NCBI GenBank assembly: GCA_023386585.1
Contig: JAEWJM010000022.1
Coordinates: forward strand, 102,853-166,852
Direction of reading: 5' to 3'
Length of the DNA: 64,000 nucleotides
Source: Bacteroidota bacterium
GTDB lineage: Bacteria; Bacteroidota; Bacteroidia; Flavobacteriales; Flavobacteriaceae
The notes under the pieces are model-generated. The model searched no databases. It was not told where the DNA came from and worked only from the letters and a program-made list of their open reading frames with translations. A program made the translations under genes and the position numbers. Positions 8,444 through 19,000 of the stretch are shown here, piece by piece (the stretch's first letter is position 1; every line of letters begins with the position of its first letter).

Positions 8444-9409
8444 ATGAATACATTTAAAAAAACGGCTGTTGCACTGGCTGCAGTCACGCTGCTGAGCTCA
8501 TGCGTTTCCAAAAAGGTTTATACCGATCTTGAAAACAAATATGCCGACCTGAAAAAGGAAAATCGCAAACTGGCAGACAACAATGACGAACTCGGCCAGT
8601 CGAAAGCACAGCTTGAAACCGAGAATGTTGCGCTGCAGGACCAGATCGACCGGCTGAAATCCGATAAGGCGAAGTTGCAATCGGATATTGCGGCGTCCCA
8701 AAAAAGCATGAAGAACCTGCAGGATTCGTACGGCGCGCTCGAGAAAAACAGTAACGACGCGCTCGAATCAAACATGAAAAAGAATCGCGATCTTCTTGCG
8801 CAACTTGAGGCAAAGGAAAGAGCACTGGCCGCTGAACAGGACCGGCTCAACCAATTGAAAACCGATCTTGAGGCGAGTTCACAGCGACTGAATGAACTCG
8901 AATCGCTCATGGCTTCCAAAGACGCGAGCATGAAGAAACTGAAGGAAACGCTTTCAAAAGCGCTGAACAGCTTTGAAGGAAAAGGTCTTACGGTTGAACA
9001 GAAAAATGGAAAAGTGTATGTTTCGATGGAAAACAAACTGCTATTCAACTCCGGTAGCTGGGCTGTTGGAGCTGAAGGCCGCCGCGCCGTGGTCGAGGTC
9101 GGAAAAGTTCTGGGATCGAACCCCGACATTGCAGTCCTGATCGAAGGGCACACCGATGACGATGCCTATGCCGGAACCGGCCCGATTGCGGACAACTGGG
9201 ATTTGTCTACCAAACGTGCAACGGCAATCGTGAGCATCTTAAGTGAAAATAAGAACATCAACCGTCAGAACCTGACCGCTGCAGGACGAAGCGAATATGC
9301 GCCGTTGGCAAGCAATTCAACCGCGGAAGGCAAGGCGAAAAACAGACGGATCGAAATCATCCTCACGCCGAAGCTCGACCAGATCTCAAAAATGCTGAAC
9401 GAGCTTTAG
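8444..9409 (+). CDS. OmpA-family lipoprotein with coiled coil
   Basis: 321 residues. A lipoprotein signal (LLSSC, lipidated Cys 20) is followed by a long coiled coil (about 25-170, repeated heptads of Lys/Glu/Leu) and a C-terminal OmpA-like peptidoglycan-binding domain (about 185-305) with the IEGHTDDDAY and GRSEYAPLASNSTAEGKAKNRRIEI signatures. It probably sits in the outer membrane and bridges to the peptidoglycan. A good terminator follows at 9456-9484. Confidence 0.92.
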   Translation: MNTFKKTAVALAAVTLLSSCVSKKVYTDLENKYADLKKENRKLADNNDELGQSKAQLETENVALQDQIDRLKSDKAKLQSDIAASQKSMKNLQDSYGALEKNSNDALESNMKKNRDLLAQLEAKERALAAEQDRLNQLKTDLEASSQRLNELESLMASKDASMKKLKETLSKALNSFEGKGLTVEQKNGKVYVSMENKLLFNSGSWAVGAEGRRAVVEVGKVLGSNPDIAVLIEGHTDDDAYAGTGPIADNWDLSTKRATAIVSILSENKNINRQNLTAAGRSEYAPLASNSTAEGKAKNRRIEIILTPKLDQISKMLNEL

Positions 9410-9455
9410 TTCACAATCCGTTGTAACTTTTTTTGCTTTCGATCAACTAAAACTC

Positions 9456-9484
9456 AACCCGTTACCTATAACGGGTTTTATTGT
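9456..9484 (+). terminator. Rho-independent terminator after the OmpA-like gene
   Basis: Stem AACCCGTTA / TAACGGGTT with a four-base loop, followed by TTATT. Located 46 bases after the stop and before the M13 peptidase. Confidence 0.75.
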
Positions 9485-9518
9485 ATAATTTAACGCATTC
9501 CTACAACCGTACAAAAAG

Positions 9519-11552
9519 ATGAAAAAAAATCTCAGAATGGCCATTCCGATTCTTGCCGGAATCGTTGTCATCGTTTCTTGCAACAAGAGTGAAAAACAAG
9601 ACCTGCACTCGGGCGTCATGCTTAAAAACATGGATACGCTTGTAAAACCCGGCGATAACTTTACCGAATACGTAAACGGAACCTGGTTGAAGAATAATAA
9701 AATCCCCGCCGACAAATCGAGTTATGGAAGCTTTGACATGCTGAGCGACAAAGCCGAAGAAAATGTAAAGGCCATTATTGAATCGGCTGCCAAAGGCGAA
9801 CATAAAGATGGTTCGAACGAACAGAAGATCGGCGATTATTTTGACTCCTACATGGATGTCAAAACCCGGGATTCAAAAGGAATTGAGCCACTGAAGCCGC
9901 AATTTGCGAAGATTGCTGCGATCCAAAACTACTCTGACCTGGCGCGCTATTTCGGCGAATCGGCTAAAATGGGGCAAACAGCTCCGATTTCTGTCGGCGT
10001 AATCGAAGATTTCAAAGATCCGAAGCAATACATGCTGTACACTTGGCAGGGCGGAATCGGACTTCCGGAAAAAGAATACTACATGCTTCAGGACGCAAAG
10101 TCGAAGGAAATCCGCCAAAAATACGAAGCGCACATCGCTAAGATGCTTGAGTTATCCGGAATTCCTGATGGAACCGCAAAGGCGTCGCGAATTATGGCTT
10201 TGGAGACGCTGATTGCCTCAAAACACATGCGCAAGGAAGATACCCGCAACATGGTGGCGCTGTATAACAAATATGCAATTAGCGACCTTGGCAAGTTGGC
10301 TCCCGATTTCGATTGGAATGCCATGCTAACCGCAGCAGGAATCCGCAACCAGGACAGTATTGTGATCACTCAGGTTGATTATACAAAGGCCGTGAATCCA
10401 ATAATCAGGCAAACGCCGATCGATACCTGGAAAGACTATCTTACGTGGGGTGCGATCAATAATGCGGCTACTTCACTCAACTCGGCTTTGGACAAGCAGA
10501 ATTTCGAGTTTTACAGCAAAACGCTTTACGGAATGCAGGAACAGCGGCCTCAATGGAAACGTGCTGTGAGCGCCGTCAGCAACGCGATGGGTGAAATCAT
10601 CGGCGAAGAATATGTCAAACGTCACTTTACGCCAGAGGCAAAAGAGCGCATGACTTCAATGGTGAAAAACCTGTTGAAAGCGTATGAGGAAAGCATAAAA
10701 TCGCTCGACTGGATGACGGCAGATACAAAAAAAGAGGCTTTGGACAAAGTGAAAAAGTTCACCTTGAAAATCGGATATCCTGACAAATGGCGCGACTACT
10801 CGAATCTTAAAGTGGTAAAGGGCGATCTTTACGGGAACAAGCTCCGGGCCGACGAATTCGAATACAACCGACAGCTGAATAAACTGGGCAAGCCGGTTGA
10901 TCGCACAGAGTGGACAATGACACCACAGACGATCAATGCATATTACAATCCAACCATGAACGAAATCGTTTTCCCGGCAGCAATCCTGCAGCCGCCATTC
11001 TTTGACATGAATGCTGACGATGCAGTGAATTATGGCGGAATCGGCGCGGTAATCGGTCACGAAATCGGCCACGGATTTGACGATCAGGGAAGCACCTTCG
11101 ATGGCGATGGCGTAATGCGCAACTGGTGGACAGAAAAAGACCAGGCCGCTTTTAAGCAACGCACCGGTGCTTTGGTAACCCAATACAACGAATTCAAGGT
11201 TTTTCCTGATTTGCACGTAAACGGAGAATATACTTTGGGCGAAAACATCGGCGACCTCGGCGGCTTGTCCATCGCGGTGAAAGCTTATAAAATGAGCCTT
11301 AAAGGGAAGAAAGCTGAAGTAATGGATGGATTTACAGGAATGCAACGCGTCTTTATCGGCTGGGCACAGGTTTGGTCGGAGAACAGCCGCGAAGAAGCGC
11401 TTCGAAGCCTCGTTGCTTCCGATTCGCATTCGCCGGCAAAATTCAGGGTCAACGGAATCGTTCGAAACATTCCTGAATGGTACGAGGCATTCCACGTCAA
11501 ACCGACGGATTCGCTATATCTCGCACCTGAAAAAAGGGTAAAAATCTGGTAA
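9519..11552 (+). CDS. M13 family zinc metallopeptidase, lipoprotein (PepO/neprilysin-like)
   Basis: 677-residue peptidase of the neprilysin family, expected to cut oligopeptides in the periplasm or at the outer membrane. A lipoprotein signal ends at Cys 21 (VVIVSC). The N-terminal M13 domain covers about 45-430; the catalytic part has NAYYNPTMNEIVFPAAILQPPF, zinc motif HEIGH at 514-518, GENIGDLGG with the third zinc ligand Glu, and ends in the family-typical PEKRVKIW. A second M13 gene lies at 30036-32099 on the other strand. A UUCG-loop terminator follows. Confidence 0.93.
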   Translation: MKKNLRMAIPILAGIVVIVSCNKSEKQDLHSGVMLKNMDTLVKPGDNFTEYVNGTWLKNNKIPADKSSYGSFDMLSDKAEENVKAIIESAAKGEHKDGSNEQKIGDYFDSYMDVKTRDSKGIEPLKPQFAKIAAIQNYSDLARYFGESAKMGQTAPISVGVIEDFKDPKQYMLYTWQGGIGLPEKEYYMLQDAKSKEIRQKYEAHIAKMLELSGIPDGTAKASRIMALETLIASKHMRKEDTRNMVALYNKYAISDLGKLAPDFDWNAMLTAAGIRNQDSIVITQVDYTKAVNPIIRQTPIDTWKDYLTWGAINNAATSLNSALDKQNFEFYSKTLYGMQEQRPQWKRAVSAVSNAMGEIIGEEYVKRHFTPEAKERMTSMVKNLLKAYEESIKSLDWMTADTKKEALDKVKKFTLKIGYPDKWRDYSNLKVVKGDLYGNKLRADEFEYNRQLNKLGKPVDRTEWTMTPQTINAYYNPTMNEIVFPAAILQPPFFDMNADDAVNYGGIGAVIGHEIGHGFDDQGSTFDGDGVMRNWWTEKDQAAFKQRTGALVTQYNEFKVFPDLHVNGEYTLGENIGDLGGLSIAVKAYKMSLKGKKAEVMDGFTGMQRVFIGWAQVWSENSREEALRSLVASDSHSPAKFRVNGIVRNIPEWYEAFHVKPTDSLYLAPEKRVKIW

Positions 11553-11559
11553 AATTAGA

Positions 11560-11583
11560 GTCCGCTTCGGCGGGCTTTTTTTA
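11560..11583 (+). terminator. Rho-independent terminator with TTCG loop
   Basis: Stem GTCCGC / GCGGGC closed by a TTCG tetraloop and followed by seven or more T, directly after the M13 peptidase stop. Confidence 0.85.
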
Positions 11584-11665
11584 TGTTTTTATCGCTCCCA
11601 ATGAAATCTTAAATTGGATTTGCATGCGGAGAATTGTGTAAATTAGCTTAAACGATCACCGACCG

Positions 11666-11965
11666 ATGAAAGAAAATTTTAAAGCGATATCGCAGGCACT
11701 GCTGGAGGCCGGATTCAAGAATTCACTCGAAAATGCTGAAGGCAAAAAACTTGATTTCAAAATTACGCCGTACTCGTTAAACACGAAGCTCAGTTTTCGG
11801 TTTGACAGTTTGCAGGACTTTAATGAGTTCCTGACGCTGGCAAATAGTCCGTCATCAGAAACCCGCGCTGCACAGATCAAGAATGCTTTCGCAGAACTCG
11901 GCCTTGTTCCCGATCAGTTTTTCTATGTCAACTTTTTTGAAGCTGGTGCTGAAGAGGATGAGTGA
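11666..11965 (+). CDS. Small conserved-looking protein of unknown function
   Basis: 99-residue soluble protein, not recognised. It has a helical N terminus (ENFKAISQALLEAGF), two central beta-like stretches (LDFKITPYSLNTKLSFRF) and an acidic C terminus (GAEEDE). No signal peptide, cysteines or known motif. It stands alone between the M13 terminator and another small unknown gene, on the same strand. Codon choice resembles its neighbours, so it is probably a real gene rather than a chance frame. Confidence 0.6.
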   Translation: MKENFKAISQALLEAGFKNSLENAEGKKLDFKITPYSLNTKLSFRFDSLQDFNEFLTLANSPSSETRAAQIKNAFAELGLVPDQFFYVNFFEAGAEEDE

Positions 11966-12065
11966 TCGCACCTTATAATTCTGTAAGTTTTTCGAAAAAT
12001 TTTGCAAGCCGTTCGGCGGGTTAAAAACGACCTTTGTTTTCCTGCCATCCCCAAACAAAATCGAC

Positions 12066-12386
12066 ATGAATGCAAAGAAAACTACTTACGACAACTCTTT
12101 TGTTACCATAAAAGATCAGGAGCTCGACATTCATTATCGGCAGAATAATTTTGTAGTCGATCTACATTCGGTTTCGAAAATGTACCTCACAAAAAAGAAA
12201 TCCCGCTACGAGGCATGGATCCCAATCCTACGCCGCTTTATGGATCCCGAATACAACCTTTGCATCCGCACGCGGGACAACAAAGAAATCAGGATGGATG
12301 TCAAAGCATCCGAAAAGCAGTTTTTTATTGAGCCTATTGCCGTTGTCCGCGGAATGGGCAAAAGCAATTTGTTCTCAGCTTCCTGA
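12066..12386 (+). CDS. Small protein of unknown function
   Basis: 106-residue soluble protein, not recognised. It alternates short beta-like segments (SFVTIKDQELDIHYRQNNFVVDL, YNLCIRTRDNKEIRMDV) with basic stretches (LTKKKSRYE), which would suit a small beta-rich or PH-like fold, though this is only an impression. It has no signal peptide. It is followed after 35 bases by the CotH-kinase lipoprotein gene on the same strand. Confidence 0.6.
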   Translation: MNAKKTTYDNSFVTIKDQELDIHYRQNNFVVDLHSVSKMYLTKKKSRYEAWIPILRRFMDPEYNLCIRTRDNKEIRMDVKASEKQFFIEPIAVVRGMGKSNLFSAS

Positions 12387-12421
12387 AATCGGCTGCAATT
12401 CCTATTTTTACAAAAAAACAC

Positions 12422-13822
12422 ATGCGGAAACTCGCCGGATTTTTCCTGATTTTCTTCTTATTGACCGCCTGTAACGATAATGATGCAGCATCACAAACCC
12501 CGATTACCGACAATTCGCGTCTTTTCGATCTTTCGCAGCTGCCGGAAATCCAACTCAAAGTTTCGCTTCAGCAGTGGAATAAACTGCTGCAGAATTTCGA
12601 CCAGAATCCGAAGAACGAAAAAAAGGTCGTTGCGGGATTTTCGTATTTGCTCAACGGCCAAACAATAACACTTGATAGCATCGGGCTTAAATTACGCGGA
12701 AACACCAGCCGACGCCGGCCGGAAGGTTCAACCGGCCAAATGCATAACGCGGCAGGTGCCGATTGGCATCATTCCCACTTTTCGATCGACTTCAACAAGA
12801 CAAGGCCGAATCAGCTTTTCAACGGACTCGAAAAGATTAATTTGAAATGGTTTAAGGACGACGCCAGCTACGTACGTGAAATTTACTGTTACGATTTGTT
12901 CAAACGGTTTGGTGTCTGGACGGCGCCCAAAGCTTCCTATTGCCGGCTTTCGATAAAAGTTGAGGGCGATGCTGCGCCGGCGTATTTCGGAATTTACGCG
13001 ATGATTGAAAGTGTGGATGAAAAATTTATTGAAGCGCGTGCGTCACACTGGAACGCTTCTCCCGGTTATCTCTGGAAGGGAAGCAATCTCGGATCGGATG
13101 CTGCAGATTTCGTTTCCACTTCAAGCATCGGCGTTGAAGATGTAAAGCTGAATCCGGCGCAATCACAATATTATGCGTACGACCTGAAGACAAGACAAGA
13201 CGAGCTTCCCGGCGCCAAATCGCAACTGATTGCCTTTATTAATGACCTGAATTCTAAAACCGGAAGTGATTTCCAGTCGTGGATCGCCACCAAAATGGAT
13301 GTCGACCTTTTTCTGAAAACCTATGCTACCAGCGTCATGTTGGGAATGTGGGACGACTATTGGATGAACAAAAACAATTTTTATTTCTATTTCGCATCCG
13401 ACGGAAAAGCCTATTTCATCCCGTACGACTATGACAACACTTTGGGAACATCTTATCTGGTGCCCAATTCCGGTACACTTGATCCATTGAATTGGGGACC
13501 GGCTACCGGAAGGCCGCTGGTGAATAAAATCCTGGCGATTCCCGAATATGCGCAGAAGTACAAACAATATGTGAAGGAGCTTTCGAATCCGCAAAAAGAG
13601 CTTTTCCAGAAGACGGCAAGCATTCAGCGGATTTCCGCGTGGCAGCAACTACTTATCGCGCCTTATGTCACTAACGATACCGGCGAGGACATGACAGTTA
13701 CCGATACTCCGGCTTCGTGGGGAAATGCGCCGTTTTACAGGTTGCTATCCGGAAATGCCTCGGGCGGATCTAACGGAAATGCAAATTATTTCAGTAGCAG
13801 AATAGCGACAATTCCATGGTAA
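12422..13822 (+). CDS. CotH kinase family lipoprotein
   Basis: 466 residues with a lipoprotein signal (LLTAC, Cys 17), so it is secreted and membrane-anchored. CotH-type atypical kinase features are visible: the LRGNTS block (about 92-98), DFNKTRPNQLFNGLEKINLK, YLWKGSN, and the metal-binding FIPYDYDNTLG (about 338-348). Spore-coat CotH phosphorylates proteins; the substrates of bacteroidotal members are not known to me. It overlaps by seven bases with the following lipoprotein gene, which suggests that they work together at the cell surface. Confidence 0.88.
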   Translation: MRKLAGFFLIFFLLTACNDNDAASQTPITDNSRLFDLSQLPEIQLKVSLQQWNKLLQNFDQNPKNEKKVVAGFSYLLNGQTITLDSIGLKLRGNTSRRRPEGSTGQMHNAAGADWHHSHFSIDFNKTRPNQLFNGLEKINLKWFKDDASYVREIYCYDLFKRFGVWTAPKASYCRLSIKVEGDAAPAYFGIYAMIESVDEKFIEARASHWNASPGYLWKGSNLGSDAADFVSTSSIGVEDVKLNPAQSQYYAYDLKTRQDELPGAKSQLIAFINDLNSKTGSDFQSWIATKMDVDLFLKTYATSVMLGMWDDYWMNKNNFYFYFASDGKAYFIPYDYDNTLGTSYLVPNSGTLDPLNWGPATGRPLVNKILAIPEYAQKYKQYVKELSNPQKELFQKTASIQRISAWQQLLIAPYVTNDTGEDMTVTDTPASWGNAPFYRLLSGNASGGSNGNANYFSSRIATIPW

Positions 13823-14331
13823 AATCACTAAAAAAAGTTTTAGCAGCCACAGTATTGCTGATCGTCTCATCCTGCGCCACTTCGCGACCGGATGAAAAAA
13901 GTGCCGTTTCGGTCGTGCTAGATTCGTGGCACAAGGCAGCCGCCGAAGCGAATTTCAACAGTTACTTCGCCCTGATGTCGAACGACGCGGTTTTCATCGG
14001 AACGGATCCGACCGAGAACTGGCAGCTTGACGCTTTTAAATCGTTTTCAAAACCTTTTTTCGACAAAGGAAAGGCATGGAATTTCACACCTGTTGAAAGG
14101 CATCTGTATTTTAACGACCGGAAGGATTTTGCGTGGTTTGACGAATTGTTGTCAACCCAGATGAAATTGTGTCGCGGATCAGGTGTTCTGAAAAAAGAAA
14201 ACGGCCAGTGGAAAATTGCGCATTACGTTCTTTCGATCGCAGTCCCGAATGAATACACCGACGAAGTCATAAAACTCAAATCCGCGTTTGACGATGCGCT
14301 GATAAAAAAGCTTTCGGCAACTCGTCCGTAG
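13816..14331 (+). CDS. NTF2/SnoaL-like lipoprotein
   Basis: 171 residues with a lipoprotein signal ending in SSC (Cys 20). The rest looks like a single NTF2-like (SnoaL/DUF4440) cone fold: AVSVVLDSWHKAAAEANFNSYFALMSNDAVFIGTD is the typical N-terminal helix and pocket-entry segment, and GSGVLKKENGQWKIAHYVLSI the terminal strands. Such folds bind small molecules or act as accessory domains; the ligand is unknown. The start overlaps the CotH gene end by seven bases. Confidence 0.8.
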   Translation: MVKSLKKVLAATVLLIVSSCATSRPDEKSAVSVVLDSWHKAAAEANFNSYFALMSNDAVFIGTDPTENWQLDAFKSFSKPFFDKGKAWNFTPVERHLYFNDRKDFAWFDELLSTQMKLCRGSGVLKKENGQWKIAHYVLSIAVPNEYTDEVIKLKSAFDDALIKKLSATRP

Positions 14332-14351
14332 GATAAAATTCTTGCAACAAT

Positions 14352-15299
14352 TTATCGCTTTCTTCCCAGGTTCTCGAGCATTACATCCGTCATTTCGGCA
14401 AGGTCGTAGTTGTGCTTCCAGCCCCAATCGGTTCGCGCTGCGCTGTCGTCGATGCTTGCCGGCCAGCTGTCGGCAATCTTCTGCCTGAAATCCGGCTTAT
14501 AGGAAATTTTAAAATCGGCAATGTGCTTTTGGATTTCCTTCGCGATTTCCTCGGGCGTAAAACTCATCGCTGAAAGGTTGTACGACGACCTGATTCGCAC
14601 TTTTTCGGCTGGCGCCTGCATGATTTCGATAGTGGCCCTGATTGCATCGTCCATATACATCATCGGCATCCGCGTTTGCGCCGAAAGAAAACATTCGTAA
14701 GTATGGTCGCTGAGCGCTTTGTGGTAAATGTCAACCGCATAATCGGTTGTTCCTCCACCCGGCGGCGATGTCCAGCTTATTAATCCGGGATACCGGATGC
14801 TTCGCACATCGACACCAAAAATGTTGTGATAATATTCGCACCAACGTTCGCCGGCCTGTTTGCTGATTCCGTACACCGTCGATGGTTCGGCGATCGTGAA
14901 TTGAGGCGTCCCTTCCTTAGGTGTTGTCGGTCCAAAAACCGCAATGCTCGAAGGCCAAAAGACTTTTTTTACCTTTTTGGCTTTTGCGATATTAAGCACG
15001 TGAAACAGCGAATTCATGTTCAGATCCCAAGCAAACGCAGGATTCTTTTCGGCAGTAGCCGATAAAAGCGCGGCCATAAGATAAACCTCATCAATCTTGT
15101 GATGTTCGATCAAATGCTCAACCTGATTAAAGTCGAGCGCATTGACGACCTCGAACGGGCCTGAATTAACAACATCCGTATTCAGTTTTCGTATGTCGGA
15201 AGCAATGACGTTTTCGGTACCGTGGATTTCGCGGAGTTTGTGCGTAAGTTCGGTGCCGATCTGGCCGCAGGCGCCGATGATAAGGATTTTGGAAGGCAT
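14352..15299 (-). CDS. tdh: L-threonine 3-dehydrogenase, short-chain (epimerase-like) type
   Basis: 315-residue NAD-dependent enzyme of the extended SDR family. It shows the dinucleotide motif GACGQIG (9-15), catalytic Ser in FWPSSIAVFG, and Tyr/Lys in VYGISK. The sequences TPKEGTPQ and RYPGLISW(T)SPPGGGTTDYAVDIY are characteristic of the UDP-galactose-epimerase-like threonine dehydrogenase known from Flavobacterium frigidimaris, which converts threonine to 2-amino-3-ketobutyrate. The start at 15299 (MPSKILIIG) is preferred; the frame extends 21 residues upstream without conserved sequence. Its partner Kbl is not in this window. Confidence 0.85.
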   Translation of the reverse strand: MPSKILIIGACGQIGTELTHKLREIHGTENVIASDIRKLNTDVVNSGPFEVVNALDFNQVEHLIEHHKIDEVYLMAALLSATAEKNPAFAWDLNMNSLFHVLNIAKAKKVKKVFWPSSIAVFGPTTPKEGTPQFTIAEPSTVYGISKQAGERWCEYYHNIFGVDVRSIRYPGLISWTSPPGGGTTDYAVDIYHKALSDHTYECFLSAQTRMPMMYMDDAIRATIEIMQAPAEKVRIRSSYNLSAMSFTPEEIAKEIQKHIADFKISYKPDFRQKIADSWPASIDDSAARTDWGWKHNYDLAEMTDVMLENLGRKR

Positions 15300-15412
15300 T
15301 GGTTTGGGTTTACGCAAATATAATGTTTTCGTTTTTGAAATTATCGCCTGTGGCAGCCTCATCTTAACAAATAATTCTATTCGGTGCGGCGGCTATTCCG
15401 ACTGCTACTTTG

Positions 15413-15420
15413 TAACTTTG
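15413..15420 (+). promoter_or_regulatory. Candidate Bacteroidota -7 element upstream of the lipoprotein-mfd pair
   Basis: TAACTTTG matches the TAnnTTTG consensus and lies 15 bases before the ATG at 15436, which would give a very short leader. No clear TTTG is seen at the -33 position, so this is weak. Confidence 0.35.
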
Positions 15421-15435
15421 CGCAAATAGCGATTT

Positions 15436-16029
15436 ATGAAGTTCCACGTTTTCGGCTTTTTGACATTAATCTTTGTCCTCGCATCCTGCAATGACGATTC
15501 GGACAAGCGCATTGCAGAAAACCAACGCTATCAAAAAAAGCGCGAGGCGGTATTTTCATCGATCAGTAAAGCCTGGACGTTCAATTCACAGCCGATAAAT
15601 GGGCCTTCGCAACAACTCACGACAACGTGGGAACAATGGCGGGTTTTCCTGAATGAGCTTTCAGAAAAGCCGCAGAGCACCATTGGTGCGTTTCGAAAAA
15701 AAGCCAATTCACTTTCACAACGAATCCAGGAAGTACAGGCTACTGTTCCCATTCCATACAATAAACCGGAGATCAAAAGCCGACTAGCGGTGTTGGCGAC
15801 AAAGGTGCACTCACTAAACTTGTTCATCGGCCTCCCGGAAATACCTGAACAAAAAGTAGTGGCGCTTATTTCAGAAATCAATAGTGAACTTTACTCAGTT
15901 CAGTTGCAGATGGCAGAGATAGTTCGCAAAAGCGAGATACCGCGTGAAGTTGGCGAATCAGACATGATCCGGATGCTCGATACTTCGCGTGCAATACCAA
16001 ACAAACCCAAGTCAGTACAGGTTGAGTAA
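15436..16029 (+). CDS. Lipoprotein of unknown function upstream of mfd
   Basis: 197 residues with a lipoprotein signal (FVLASC, Cys 18). The mature part is mainly helical and charged (WTFNSQPINGPSQQLTTTWEQWRVFLNEL), with no motif I recognise. The 3' end overlaps the likely TTG start of mfd by eight bases, so it is co-transcribed and probably translationally coupled with mfd. I infer a cell-envelope role from the lipid anchor; nothing links it functionally to repair. Confidence 0.75.
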   Translation: MKFHVFGFLTLIFVLASCNDDSDKRIAENQRYQKKREAVFSSISKAWTFNSQPINGPSQQLTTTWEQWRVFLNELSEKPQSTIGAFRKKANSLSQRIQEVQATVPIPYNKPEIKSRLAVLATKVHSLNLFIGLPEIPEQKVVALISEINSELYSVQLQMAEIVRKSEIPREVGESDMIRMLDTSRAIPNKPKSVQVE

Positions 16030-19000
16030 ACAAGATGTATTTCAAAAATATGCCAGCAACACTAAGGTCAAACAGGTTGCTGAGTCTTTGGAAAAGCCAG
16101 GTGTAAAAATCCACCTGAACGGGCTTTTGGGCTCATCATTGTCATTCGTCATCAACGCCTTGTTTAACAAAATGGACGCGCCTTTTTTGCTGGTTCTGCC
16201 GGATAAAGAGGAAGCGGCGTATTACCTGAACGACCTTGAGCAGATGGTTGGCGAGCAGGACGTGCTCTTTTATCCGGGTTCTTACAGACGGCCATACCAA
16301 ATTGAAGAAACAGACAACGCAAATGTGTTGCTTCGCGCCGAAGTTCTCAACAGACTGAACTCAAGGAAAAAGCCGGCAGTTATTGTCACCTATTCCGATG
16401 CGCTGTTCGAAAAAGTAATCACCCGGAAAGATCTAGAAAAGAACACACTTAAGATCGCAGTTGGCGACCAGATTTCAATTGAATTCGTAAACGAAGTTCT
16501 TTTTGAATACGAATTCAAACGCGTCGATTTTATCACAGAACCGGGCGAATTTTCAGTGCGCGGCGGAATTATTGACGTCTTTTCATTTTCGAATGACAAT
16601 CCGTACCGGATTGAATTTTTCGGCAATGAAGTCGACAGCATCCGAAGCTTCGATGTGGAAACCCAACTTTCAATCGAAAAGCAGAAGAAGGTCACGATAA
16701 TCCCGAATGTTGAGAACAAATTTTTCAAGGACAAGCGCGAAAGCTTTCTTGAATACATCAGCAGGGAAACCATTTTGTACGTAAAGGAGCCGGAACTTTT
16801 ACTATCGCAGCTCGACAAACTTTTCAGCAAGGCATCGGAGTCGTTTAGTAAGCTTGAGGCCGTGGTTAATCATGTCGAACCGGCGGCGCTCTTTATGGAT
16901 CGGCGGACCTTTGTTGATGAAGCGTCCCGTTTCAGATTGGTCGAAATGGGAACATCTTCATTTTTTGAATGCGACAAAAGCATTGAATTCCACATGCAGC
17001 CGCAGCCGTCCTTCAACAAGCAATTTGATCTATTGCTGACAAACCTTGGTGACAACCACTCAAAGGGAATCCGGAACTTTTTGTTCTGTTCGAATGAAAC
17101 GCAGGCGCGGCGCTTTCACGACATTTTTGAATCGCTTGACAACGAAAGCCATGAGAATATCCGCAAACAATACGACACCATTGTTTTTCCGCTATACCAA
17201 GGCTTTGTGGATCCTGAAAACCGCATTGCCTGTTACACCGACCATCAAATTTTTGAACGCTACCACAAGTTCAATATCAAGAACGGCTATTCGAAGAAGC
17301 AGGCAATTACGCTTCGCGAGCTGAACACGCTTTCGGTTGGCGACTATGTAACGCACATCGATCATGGCATCGGCAAGTTTGGCGGATTGCAGAAAATCGA
17401 AAATGAAGGCAGGATGCAGGAAGCGATCAAGCTCGTTTATGCCGATAATGATATCGTATATGTCAGCATTCATTCACTTCACAAGATTTCAAAATACAAC
17501 GGAAAAGACGGCGCACCGCCAAAAATTTACAAGCTCGGTTCGGGAGCGTGGAAAGCGCTGAAGCAAAAGACAAAGGCGCGCGTGCGGCATATTGCTTTCA
17601 ACCTGATCCAACTTTATGCAAAACGACGGATGGAAAAAGGCTACCGGTTCAATTCCGACAGCTATCTTCAACTCGAGCTCGAATCCTCATTTATTTATGA
17701 AGATACGCCCGACCAAACCAAAGCAACCCAAGAGGTCAAATTGGATATGGAAAGCGAACGTCCGATGGACAGGCTGGTCTGCGGCGACGTTGGATTTGGG
17801 AAAACCGAGGTTGCCATCAGGGCTGCCTTCAAGGCAGTCGATAACGGAAAGCAGGTGGCGGTACTCGTTCCGACAACGATTCTTGCGTACCAGCATTTTC
17901 GGACTTTCTCCGAACGGCTTAAAGAAATGCCAGTTTCGATTGGCTACCTGAACCGGTTCCGCACGGCAAAAGAGAAAAGTGAAACACTAAAAGCGTTGGC
18001 AGAAGGTAGCCTCGACATCATTATTGGAACTCATCAGCTTGTAAATAAGAACGTTGTTTTTAAGGATTTAGGACTGCTGATCGTCGACGAGGAACAGAAA
18101 TTCGGTGTCAATGTCAAGGATAAATTGAAAACGATCGCCGCCAATGTCGATACGCTCACGCTGACTGCAACACCGATTCCGCGCACACTTCAGTTTTCGC
18201 TGATGGCAGCGCGCGACCTTTCGGTGATAAATACGCCGCCGCCGAACCGTTATCCAATTGAAACTCACGTCATCGGATTCAATGAAGAAGTGATTCGCGA
18301 TGCAATTTCATACGAAATTCAGAGAAACGGTCAGGTGTTTTTCATCAACAACCGAATCGAAAACATCAAGGAAATTACGGGAATGATCCAGCGGTTGGTT
18401 CCTGATGCCCGTGTCGGAACGGGCCACGGCCAGATGGACGGAAAGAAGCTTGAAGAATTGATGCTTGCCTTCATGAACGGAGAATTCGATGTTTTGGTCG
18501 CGACGACTATCATTGAAAGCGGCCTTGACGTTCCGAATGCCAATACGATTTTCATCAACAATGCAAACAACTTCGGGCTATCGGATCTTCACCAGATGCG
18601 TGGTAGGGTTGGTCGAAGCAACAAAAAAGCGTTCTGCTACTTCATTACTCCACCTTATTCCATGATGACTGATGACGCGCGCAAGCGCATCCATGCATTG
18701 GAGCAGTTTAGCGAACTGGGAAGTGGATTTAATATCGCGATGAAGGATTTGGAAATCCGCGGAGCCGGCGATCTCCTTGGTGGCGAACAAAGTGGTTTCA
18801 TAAATGACATTGGCTTCGAAACTTACCAAAAGATCATGAATGAGGCGATTGAGGAACTCAAGGACAACGAATTCCGCGACCTGTATCACGATGACAATGA
18901 TGATTCGGAAAAAGAGTATGTAAAAGACATTCAGATCGATACTGATTTTGAGTTGCTGTTCCCAGACGATTATATCAATAACATATCGGAACGGCTTAAC

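Noticed and set aside
8518..9153. Long antisense open frame opposite the OmpA-like gene
   Set aside because: It is a Ser/Phe-rich shadow of the coiled-coil coding sequence, with no motif or promoter.
10656..11495. 279-residue minus-strand frame opposite the first M13 peptidase
   Set aside because: Shadow of a conserved catalytic domain; no homology features of its own.
15989..16021. Upstream GTG start of mfd
   Set aside because: It lies within the lipoprotein gene and adds non-conserved residues; the TTG at 16022 gives the expected MSKQ start.
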